This document shows positions 1 to 5,963 of a stretch of DNA of 5,963 bases, piece after piece. The stretch's first letter is position 1. Each line of letters begins with the position of its first letter. The stretch spans positions 1-5,963 of the forward strand of contig URGY01000112.1 in assembly GCA_900547505.1 (NCBI GenBank). The letters run 5' to 3'. A program made the position numbers and the translations under genes. The DNA comes from an uncultured Collinsella sp. (GTDB lineage Bacteria > Actinomycetota > Coriobacteriia > Coriobacteriales > Coriobacteriaceae). The notes beneath the pieces are model-generated. The model searched no databases and was not told the origin of the DNA. It saw only the letters and a program-made list of their open reading frames with translations.

Positions 1-33
1 TCGTCGGCAGCGTCAGATGTGTATAAGAGACAG
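1..33 (+). other. Nextera Read 1 adapter (sequencing artefact)
   Basis: The first 14 bases, TCGTCGGCAGCGTC, are the Nextera Read 1 tail. Positions 15-33 are the 19-base Tn5 mosaic end AGATGTGTATAAGAGACAG. This is library adapter, not genome. An open frame beginning with ATG at 17 reads MCIRD from adapter bases and continues into the real gene, so an automatic gene caller would give the downstream protein a false start. Genomic sequence begins at 34. Confidence 0.99.
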
Positions 34-3000
34 CTTCGACAACGGCATCGAGCAGCGCATGAACGGCACCTGCGCCGGCGGCACGGGCGCGTTCATCGAT
101 CAGATGGCAACCCTGCTGCACACCGACGCCAGCGGCCTTAACGAGCTCGCGGCCAACGCCACCACCATCTATCCCATCGCCAGCCGCTGCGGCGTTTTTG
201 CCAAGACCGACGTGCAGCCGCTGCTCAACGAAGGCGCCCGTCCCGAGGACGTCGCCGCTTCCATCTTCCAAGCCGTCGTGACCCAGACCATCTCGGGCCT
301 GGCGTGCGGCCGTCCCATCCGCGGCAACGTCGCCTTCCTGGGCGGCCCGCTGCAGTATCTCTCCGAGCTGCGCCACCGCTTCTACCTCACGCTCAACCTG
401 GACGAGGAGCACCGTATCGTGCCCCAAAACGCCCACCTGTTTGTGGCGAGCGGTGCCGCCATGGCGCACGAGTCCAATAAGCTCAGCTCGTTCCCGCAGC
501 TCATCGAGGCCATCGACAGCCTGGGTGACACGCAGGGCGCCGAGGTCGAGCGTCTGGACCCGCTCTTTGCCACTGACGAGGACTTTGCCGAGTTCAAAAC
601 CCGCCACGACCAGGAAGTCGTCCCCAAGGGCAAGCTCGACGGCTACACCGGCCGCGTGTTCATCGGCATCGACGCCGGTTCCACCACCATGAAGGCCGCG
701 CTCGTGGGCGAGGACGGCCAGCTGTTGCACACCTGGTACGGCAACAACAACGGTGACATCCTGGGCACGGCCAAGGTCATCATGGCCGATTTCTACAACC
801 ACATCCCCGCGGGCTGCACCATCGGCCACGTGACCACCACGGGCTATGGCGAGGCGCTGCTCATCGAGGCCCTCAAGGCCGACTCCGGCGAGATCGAGAC
901 CGTTGCGCACCTGCGCGGCGCCAAGGCGTTCCTGCCCGGCGTCGAGTTCATTCTGGACATTGGCGGCCAGGACATGAAATGCCTGCGCGTCAAGGACGGC
1001 GTCATCGAGCACATCATGCTCAACGAGGCCTGCTCGTCGGGTTGCGGTAGCTTTATCGAGAGCTTCGCCGTCTCTATGAACATGGACGTGCGCGCGTTCG
1101 CCGATGCCGCCATCCATGCCAAGGCCCCCGTCGACCTGGGCAGTCGCTGCACGGTCTTTATGAACTCGCGCGTCAAGCAGGCGCAAAAGGAAGGCGCCAC
1201 GGTGGGCGACATTGCGGCCGGCCTGTCCTATTCCGTCATCAAGAACGCCCTGTTCAAGGTCATTAAGCTGCCCGACCCCAAGGAGATTGGCAGCCAAGTG
1301 ATCGTCCAGGGCGGCACCTTTATGTCCGACGCCACGCTGCGTGCGTTTGAGCAGCTCACCGGCGTTCATGCCGTGCGTCCCGACATCGCCGGCTGCATGG
1401 GCGCCTATGGTGCGGCCCTGCTCGCCCGCGATCGCGCCGGCGCCGATGGCGCCTCGACCATCCTTTCGGCCGAGGACATCGCGCACCTTACCGTGACGCA
1501 AAAGCATGTCCGCTGCGGTCGCTGCTCCAACAACTGCCAGCTTACCGTCAACGACTTTGGCGGCGGTAGGCGCTTCATTACCGGTAACCGCTGCGAGAAG
1601 GGCGCCGGCCACAAAAAGCAAAAGACCGAGGCCCCCAACCTCTTCAAAAAGAAAAACGAGCTGCTGTTTAACCGCGAGGTGCTGAGCCCCGACGAGGCCC
1701 CGCGCGGCACCGTCGGCATCCCCCGCGCGCTCAACATGTACGAGAACTACCCCTTCTGGCACGCGTTCTTTACGCGCTTGGGCTTTAGCGTGCAGCTGTC
1801 TGACCAGTCGAGCAAAAAGACCTACCAGGCGGGCATCGAGTCCATGCCGTCCGAAAGCGTGTGCTATCCGGCTAAGATGAGCCACGGCCATGTGATGAAC
1901 CTTATCGACCGCGATGTCGACTTCATTTGGATGCCGTGCGTGCGCTGGGAGCGCAAAGAGGACCCGACCGCTGGCAACTGTTACAACTGCCCCATCGTCA
2001 TGAGCTACCCCACGGCGTTGGCACTCAACATCGACGAGATTCGCGAGCAGAACATCGAGTTCCTGTACCCGTTTGTGCCCTATCACGACAAGACCGAGCT
2101 CAAGCGCCGCCTGTACCAGGTGCTCGCCGTCGACCGCGTGGCCGATGCTGAGGCCGGTCGCGGTCGCGTGCGCGGTCCTAAAATCACGCGCTCCGAGGTC
2201 GATGCCGCCGTCAACGCTGCCTTTGAGGCCGACGCGCGTTTCCACGAGGATATCCAGACCATGGGCGAGGAGGCTCTTAAGTGGGTCGAGGACCACGGCG
2301 GCCACGGCATCGTACTCGCCGGCCGTCCTTACCACAACGACCCCGAGATCAACCACGCCCTGCCTGAGCTTATCTCGAGCTTTGGCTTTGCGGTCTTTAC
2401 CGAGGATTCGCTCGCGCATCTCGTGAAGCCCGAGCGCCCCATCCGCGTCGTCGACCAGTGGATGTACCACAGCCGCCTGTACGCCGTCGCCCGTTTTGTG
2501 ACGATGCGCAACGATCTGGACCTGATCCAGCTCAACTCTTTCGGCTGCGGCCTCGATGCCCTGACCACCGATCAGGTGCAGGAGATTCTGGAAGCCAGCG
2601 GCAAGATCTACACCGTGCTCAAGATCGACGAGGTGTCCAACCTGGGCGCCGCGCGCATCCGCATCCGCTCACTCATGGCCGCGCTTAAGGACCAGGAGGC
2701 CGAGCGCTTGGCCGAGGCCACGGCAGCGGGCGAGGCCTACGAGCAGGGCGACGCCGCGCCGGTGGCGCCCTCCAAGGATGCTCCCGCGTTCGCGAGCCGC
2801 AAGTACACGTTCGAGGCGCAGCGCGAGAGCGCTTCGACCGCGTGGCCCAAGGTGCCCTTTACCGAGCAGATGCGCGAGGAGGGCTATACCATCCTGTGCC
2901 CGCAGATGGCGCCGATCCACTTTGACCTGGTCAAAGAGGTGTTCCGCGGTGCCGGCTACAACTTGGAGCTGCTGCCCTCGACCGATCACGATGCCGTCGA

Positions 3001-4240
3001 GGCCGGCCTGCGCTACGTGAACAACGACATCTGCTATCCGTCGATCCTGGTGACGGGCCAGATTATGGAGGCCATCGAGAGCGGTCGTTACGACCTGTCC
3101 AAGACGGCCGTGGTCATAAGCCAGACCGGCGGCGGTTGCCGTGCCACCAACTACATCGCGCTCATTCGCAAGGCGCTGCGCGAGAGTGGCCACCCCGAGA
3201 TCCCGGTAATCTCGCTTTCGGCCGTGGCGCTCGGCGAGGACAATCCCGGCTTTAAGATTACGCCGGCGCTGCTTAAGCAGGCCGTGTACGCGGTGCTCTT
3301 TGGCGACGTGATGATGCAGATGCTCTACCGCTGCCGCCCGTACGAGGCTACGCCCGGTGCGGCGAACGCGCTCTACGAGGAGTACATGGCGCGCGCCCGC
3401 AAGCTGGCGCCTAAGTTCAACAGGCACAACTACACCAAGCTGTGCCGCGAGGCCATTCGCGCGTTCGACACCATGCCGCTCGTGGGCGAGGGCACCAAGC
3501 CGCGCGTGGGCGTGGTCGGCGAGATTCTGGTCAAGTTCCATCCCACGGCCAACAACCACGTGGTCGACGTTATCGAGCGCGAGGGCTGCGAGGCCGTGGT
3601 GCCGGGTCTGCTCGACTTCTTCCTGTACTCTATGAGCAACGCCGAGCTGCAGAAGGACGAGCTGGGAAGCTCTGCTACCACGCGCGCTGGTATGCAGGCG
3701 CTCATCAAGCTCGTGGACTGGATGCGCACGCCGGTGGAAGAGATGCTCGAAAAGTCCCGCCGCTTTGAGGCGCCCGAGCGCATCGGCACCATGGCCGATA
3801 AGGCCCGCACGGTGCTTTCGGTGTGCAACAACATGGGCGAGGGCTGGTTGCTCACGGCCGAGATGCTCGACCTGATCGATCACGGTGCGCCCAACATCAT
3901 CTGCACGCAGCCCTTCGCGTGCCTGCCCAACCACGTGGTGGGCAAGGCCGTGATCAAGGAGCTGCGCCGCCAGCACCCCGAGAGCAACATCGTCGCGGTG
4001 GACTACGACCCCGGTGCATCCGAGGTCAACCAGCTCAACCGCATTAAGCTCATGATCAGCGTGGCGAAGGAGAACATGCGCGCCGGCAAGGGCTTTAAGC
4101 TCGAGAAGGTGGCGCCGCTCGCAATGGACGAGGTCACCGGCCAGATGCGTGCCCATGATGGCTGCGTGAGCTGTGGGCCGGCCAGCGAGGAGGCCGTTGC
4201 ATCGGTCGCCAATCGTCTGGGACGCGGCATTAAGAAGTAG
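34..4240 (+). CDS. Fused 2-hydroxyacyl-CoA dehydratase activase-type protein (two BcrA/BadF ATPase modules, DUF2229, HGD-D-like C-terminus), 5'-partial
   Basis: Residue numbers count from the false ATG at 17; F7 is the first wholly genomic residue. Residues 7-150 are the end of a first ASKHA-type activase module with candidate [4Fe-4S] cysteines C19 (NGTCAGGTGAF) and C58 (ASRCGVF). Residues about 213-475 are a complete second module: ATP loop GIDAGSTTMK (217-226), DIGGQD (314-319), C339 (NEACSSGCGSF) and C378 (GSRCTVF). A linker holds C500, C503, C507 and C526. About 564-785 fits DUF2229 (starts GTVGIPRALN). The rest contains GRPYHND (769-775), SFGCGLDA (C844), and C961, C1006 and C1041, and resembles dehydratase D-component-like sequences. 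Known relatives such as HgdC use ATP hydrolysis to push low-potential electrons into a dehydratase; the substrate of this fused family is not established. About 110 N-terminal residues are missing, judged from module 2 spacing, so the full length would be near 1,510. The product is probably cytoplasmic and oxygen-sensitive. No partner subunit genes are visible. Confidence 0.93.
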
Positions 4241-4268
4241 CTTGCCTGCTATGGGCTAGATATGAGGC

Positions 4269-4305
4269 AAACGGGTGGTGGCCGTACCGGCTACCACCTG
4301 TTTTT
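4269..4305 (+). terminator. Intrinsic terminator after the activase gene
   Basis: A 12-bp stem pairs 4272-4283 (CGGGTGGTGGCC) with 4289-4300 (GGCTACCACCTG), with two G-U pairs and a 5-nt loop (GTACC). It is followed directly by five T residues (4301-4305). AAA at 4269-4271 can pair with the first three Ts and extend the stem. It lies 28 nt after the TAG stop and closes the large gene's transcription unit. Confidence 0.9.
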
Positions 4306-4325
4306 GCTGGACATATGTTGCGCAA

Positions 4326-4546
4326 ATGACCTTGCTACGGCCTTCCGTGGGCTTGCCCGATTTTTGGGCCGGCTCGGGCTTTGAGGACAAGCTGCTGCAA
4401 GCCCAGGGCGATTTTTCGCTCAACGCGGGCCAGCACAGCGTGACCTATCTGCCAAACGACGAGATGATCGCTGCGGACTGCCCATCGCCACCTACGAGAT
4501 GGAAGCCGAAAAGTATATCTACCGCGTGTACAAGTACGAGCTGTAG
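4326..4546 (+). pseudogene. Frameshifted coding remnant, C-terminal end of an unrecognised protein
   Basis: From 4326 one frame reads like real protein (MTLLRPSVGLPDFWAGSG..., then SVTYLPNDEMIAAD up to 4478). It then turns into low-quality Ser/Pro/Arg-rich sequence. One frame over, from CTG at 4478, protein-like sequence resumes as LPIATYEMEAEKYIYRVYKY and ends EL at a TAG (4544-4546). Restoring one lost C at about 4478 (GACTG to GACCTG) would join the two into about 73 residues. No Shine-Dalgarno precedes ATG 4326, and the open frame runs back into the terminator, so the original 5' end is probably lost. I do not recognise the family. A sequencing or assembly indel is the alternative to genuine decay, though the missing start argues for a remnant either way. 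Confidence 0.55.
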
Positions 4547-4648
4547 GGCCGCGCTTAGGTTTGACCAATGGAGTATGAAAACACGCCGTTCGCCGATGTC
4601 CCCTCCGCGAGTGGCAGCCATATGGTTTGATGTTAGAAACATATAGTT

Positions 4649-4668
4649 GTCGCCAGCCTGCTGGCGAC
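4649..4668. other. Perfect inverted repeat in the intergenic region
   Basis: GTCGCCAG (4649-4656) and CTGGCGAC (4661-4668) form a perfect 8-bp GC-rich stem around a CCTG tetraloop. No T-tract follows on either strand (TCCCCC on +, AACTATATG on -), so it does not look like a standard terminator. It lies 15 nt upstream of the GGAGG at 4684 and may be a structured part of the 5' leader of the downstream gene. Confidence 0.6.
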
Positions 4669-4683
4669 GTTCCCCCTGATATC

Positions 4684-4688
4684 GGAGG
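4684..4688 (+). promoter_or_regulatory. Shine-Dalgarno GGAGG serving the 12-codon ORF
   Basis: GGAGG lies 8 nt before the ATG at 4697, an ideal distance for that start. It is 48 nt from the ATG at 4737, too far to serve it directly. It is the best ribosome-binding site in the intergenic region. I saw no convincing -35/-10 pair upstream of it. Confidence 0.6.
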
Positions 4689-4696
4689 TTCCAGGT

Positions 4697-4735
4697 ATGT
4701 TTCGTGCTCCGTTAAACAACTATCGGTTGGGCTAG
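4697..4735 (+). CDS. Putative 12-residue leader ORF, possibly translationally coupled to the downstream gene
   Basis: ATG at 4697 opens a 12-codon frame (MFRAPLNNYRLG) ending at TAG 4733-4735. Only one base separates that stop from the ATG of the 149-residue gene at 4737. The small ORF has a strong Shine-Dalgarno at proper spacing, while the larger gene has only a weak G-rich stretch before its start. This arrangement is typical of termination-reinitiation coupling. The peptide has no run of one amino acid that would suggest classical attenuation. A chance ORF cannot be excluded. Confidence 0.4.
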   Translation: MFRAPLNNYRLG

Positions 4736-4736
4736 C

Positions 4737-5186
4737 ATGGGTCGCCGTGCTATTTCGATAGCCCTTGCAGTGGTCTGCCTGGCTGTGCTCCTGGGCGCTA
4801 CGGGGCTGTTTGATATAAGCCGAGAAACGTCCTATATGCAGGAATGCGCTTCCGAAGGGTTTGCCATTGATGGTTTCTACCGGGATGACAAAACGAGTCG
4901 GGAAAGCCTGGCTTTTCATGAGGAGGACAACTGTCGATGGCAGCTGGTCGACAAAGACGGAATCTGCACAGACGGGCAGTTTAAGCGTACGGACGATCCC
5001 AATATCCTGGTATTAAAGAAGGAAAACGGCGAAGAATTCGGCACGGTTCACGTTGCGTATATATCGCGCCGACGCAATCAGGGGCAGATTTACCTAATTA
5101 GAAATACTGAGGTGACCCGATTTTATCTTGTGAGCACCGATCCGGCGTTTACGGTGGAGTCTGGCGATGTCGATGCGGACGTCTGA
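4737..5186 (+). CDS. Small exported or membrane-anchored protein of unknown function (149 aa)
   Basis: I do not recognise the family. The N-terminus has an Arg pair (R3, R4) followed by a hydrophobic stretch (about residues 5-24), which looks like a signal peptide or single membrane anchor; C14 is not in a good lipobox. The remaining 120 or so residues are polar, with alternating hydrophobic positions, many Gly and aromatic residues, and cysteines at 37, 66 and 77. This suggests a small beta-rich extracytoplasmic domain, which is inference. The ATG at 4737 is the only reasonable start, since an in-frame TAA sits at 4713. Its own ribosome site is weak and the 12-codon ORF ends one base earlier, suggesting coupled translation. 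By eye it is less GC-rich than the large gene, with codons such as AAA, ATA and TTA. The tail is acidic (ESGDVDADV). A terminator follows 26 nt after the stop. Confidence 0.8.
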   Translation: MGRRAISIALAVVCLAVLLGATGLFDISRETSYMQECASEGFAIDGFYRDDKTSRESLAFHEEDNCRWQLVDKDGICTDGQFKRTDDPNILVLKKENGEEFGTVHVAYISRRRNQGQIYLIRNTEVTRFYLVSTDPAFTVESGDVDADV

Positions 5187-5212
5187 TTCACGGCAATAAA
5201 ACAGCGAGCGGG

Positions 5213-5241
5213 GCGCGGACGTGAACTACGTCCCGCTTTTT
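5213..5241 (+). terminator. Intrinsic terminator after the small exported protein gene
   Basis: GCG (5213-5215) and GGACGT (5217-5222) pair with ACGTCCCGC (5228-5236) around a GAACT loop, leaving C5216 bulged. TTTTT follows at 5237-5241. An alternative outer stem pairs AGCGGG (5207-5212) with CCCGCT (5232-5237). On the minus strand the alternative stem is followed, after a gap, by a short T run (complement of 5198-5201), so weak activity for the converging DUF389 gene is possible. Confidence 0.8.
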
Positions 5242-5292
5242 GCATGTGCCTGCGTCGCGTCTGAGCCTCGCCGCGACTTGCGCCTGTGCGCG

Positions 5293-5310
5293 GGAGCCAT
5301 CCCATGCTCC
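5293..5310. other. Short stem-loop just past the end of the DUF389 gene
   Basis: GGAGC (5293-5297) plus AT (5299-5300) pair with ATGCTCC (5304-5310), with C5298 bulged and a CCC loop. It begins three bases beyond the minus-strand TAA (5314-5316). No T-tract follows on the minus strand, so it may be an mRNA 3'-end structure rather than an intrinsic terminator. A second 6-bp repeat (GTCGCG 5254-5259 with CGCGAC 5272-5277) lies nearby. The rest of 5242-5313 holds nothing I can assign. Confidence 0.35.
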
Positions 5311-5313
5311 GCA

Positions 5314-5914
5314 TTACTCCACGTCAAACTCCACGCGATCGAGCTCGGGCACATTGAGGTCGATGAGCTTCCGGGCGACGTGACGGTCGTGTGCCCCAAG
5401 CGTCTCGCCTGTCGTCACATGGGCGACAATCTCGCGCTCGACGATGCCTTCCTCGTCCCCTTCGGTGGTCGAGGTCTCGACGGCGACGGTGTAATCCTTA
5501 AAGCTCGGCAGCACCGCCGCAAGCTCGCGCGTGGTTTCGGTGACACCGTAGCCGTCCTGCACGCCGGTCTGCGCCGAGCCAATAGACCCCGCCGTCATAA
5601 CGATGCAGGGGATGGCAAAGACTACCGTACCCGCAATGATGCGGCGGCGCACCTTGCGCGATAGCTCGTCGACCTCGGCATCTTCTTCGGCGGTTACAAT
5701 GCCGTCGCCGTTGAGGTCGCGCTTGAGCGGCACACGCAAGATAAGTAATACGGCTTCGGCCGCGAGTGCGATAAAGACCACGTTGATGCCAAACTCGTAA
5801 AGCGCCGAGAGAAACAGCGACCCGCTTGCGATGGCGATGCCATAGCCCGCCGCGCACAGAGGCGGCATGAGCGCGGTCGCCACGGCCACGCCGGCGATGA
5901 GCGTGGCGGGTTCC
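5314..5914 (-). CDS. DUF389-family integral membrane protein with EF-hand-like loop, C-terminal part only (5'-partial)
   Basis: The 199 or so visible residues begin EPATLIAGVAVATALMPPL, the membrane signature of the DUF389 (TIGR00341-type) hydrophobic family: a G-V-A-[IV]-A-x-A-L-x-P-P-L core. A second hydrophobic helix follows (SLFLSALYEFGINVVFIALA). Next comes a polar, charged connector (about 5640-5730), a third helix (IIAGTVVFAIPCIVMTAG), and a soluble C-terminal domain of about 95 residues rich in Thr, Glu and Val, ending EFDVE. The connector contains DLNGDGIVTAEE, which satisfies the canonical EF-hand loop (D1, N3, D5, G6, V8, E12). The biochemical function of DUF389 proteins is not established. 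The N-terminal helices are lost because the contig ends in adapter. A caller starting at 5958 would add 15 spurious residues (MQRSLVGSEMCIRDR) derived mainly from adapter. The gene converges on the small exported protein gene. Confidence 0.85.
5683..5718 (-). other. EF-hand-type calcium-binding loop within the DUF389 protein
   Basis: Read on the minus strand, these 12 codons encode DLNGDGIVTAEE. Oxygen-bearing residues fall at loop positions 1 (D), 3 (N), 5 (D), 9 (T) and 12 (E), with Gly at 6 and a hydrophobic Val at 8, which is the standard EF-hand pattern. An acidic helix-like stretch (DAEVDELSRKVRRR) follows. A single loop without an evident partner may bind calcium weakly or act in a dimer. 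Calcium binding is inferred from the motif only. Confidence 0.65.
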
Positions 5915-5963
5915 CTGTCTCTTATACACATCTCCGAGCCCACGAGACTACGCTGCATCTCGT
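5915..5963 (-). other. Nextera Read 2 adapter, i7 index and P7 start (sequencing artefact)
   Basis: CTGTCTCTTATACACATCT (5915-5933) is the Tn5 mosaic end. CCGAGCCCACGAGAC (5934-5948) is the rest of the reverse-complemented Nextera Read 2 adapter. TACGCTGC (5949-5956) sits exactly where the i7 index belongs, and ATCTCGT (5957-5963) is the start of P7. None of it is genomic. Confidence 0.99.

Noticed and set aside
17..34. ATG at 17 as the true start of the activase gene.
   Set aside because: The ATG and the next four codons lie in the Nextera mosaic end, and the sixth codon straddles the adapter-genome junction.
2669..4156. 495-codon open frame on the minus strand opposite the activase gene.
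   Set aside because: It is antisense to well-conserved coding sequence. Its Leu/Ala/Arg/His/Val-rich product has no recognisable domain, as expected for the complement of a GC-rich gene with strong codon bias.
4275..4646. 123-codon plus-strand frame as an intact gene.
   Set aside because: It starts inside the terminator stem, lacks a ribosome site, and its second half is poor-quality sequence after the frameshift at about 4478.
4649..4668. Hairpin as an intrinsic terminator.
   Set aside because: No T-tract follows on either strand.
4555..4700. Promoter for the small exported protein gene, for example TTGACC at 4561 or TTGATG at 4627 with TATAGT at 4642.
   Set aside because: Spacing between candidate -35 and -10 boxes is wrong (about 7-9 nt), so none was listed as a feature.
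4335..4919. 194-codon minus-strand frame spanning the intergenic region and the start of the small exported protein gene.
   Set aside because: It has no ribosome site or recognisable motif. It overlaps coding-like sequence on the plus strand in two different genes.
5221..5664. 147-codon plus-strand frame over the DUF389 gene.
   Set aside because: It starts inside the terminator hairpin and runs antisense to the DUF389 coding sequence, with no domain signal.
5498..5929. Minus-strand frame beginning MYKRQ.
   Set aside because: MYKRQ is adapter-derived, and the remainder is an Arg/His-rich out-of-frame reading of the DUF389 gene.
15..5933. Tn5-type mosaic ends at both edges as evidence of a natural composite transposon.
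   Set aside because: The mosaic ends are joined to Illumina Read 1 and Read 2 tails, an index and P7 sequence, and there is no transposase gene. They are library adapters.

Overview
The window reads as one whole assembled contig. It is capped at both ends by Illumina Nextera (Tn5 tagmentation) adapter sequence: positions 1-33 are the Read 1 adapter, and 5915-5963 are the reverse complement of the Read 2 adapter followed by an 8-base i7 index and the start of P7. The biological insert is therefore 34-5914, and both terminal genes are cut by the library boundary. Neither truncation should be read as biology.

The insert is GC-rich with strong G/C third-position bias. It carries a very large oxygen-sensitive-type activase protein, as found in strict anaerobes. 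Gene content and protein style fit a high-GC gut anaerobe of the Coriobacteriia, such as Collinsella. That placement is an inference from sequence style, not a database match.

Layout: (1) 34-4240 (+) is most of a giant fused protein of the 2-hydroxyacyl-CoA dehydratase activase superfamily. It has the end of a first BcrA/BadF-type ATPase module, a complete second module, a Cys-rich linker, a DUF2229-type region and a long C-terminal region resembling dehydratase D-component-like proteins. It ends at a clear intrinsic terminator (4269-4305). (2) 4241-4736 has no intact gene. It holds the terminator, a short coding remnant broken by a single-base frameshift (about 4326-4546), a perfect 8-bp hairpin (4649-4668), and a 12-codon ORF with a good Shine-Dalgarno that stops one base before the next start codon. 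(3) 4737-5186 (+) is a small exported or membrane-anchored protein of unknown function, followed by a hairpin/T-tract terminator (5213-5241). (4) 5314-5914 (-) is the C-terminal part of a DUF389-family membrane protein that converges on the previous gene. It carries a textbook EF-hand-type calcium-binding loop between two membrane helices.

The genes do not look like one operon. The large gene is terminated before the small secreted protein, and the DUF389 gene is on the opposite strand. No defence system, CRISPR array, tRNA, rRNA or insertion sequence is visible. The most useful observations are the adapter ends, the cysteine architecture of the fused activase, the coupled leader ORF, the frameshifted remnant and the EF-hand loop.
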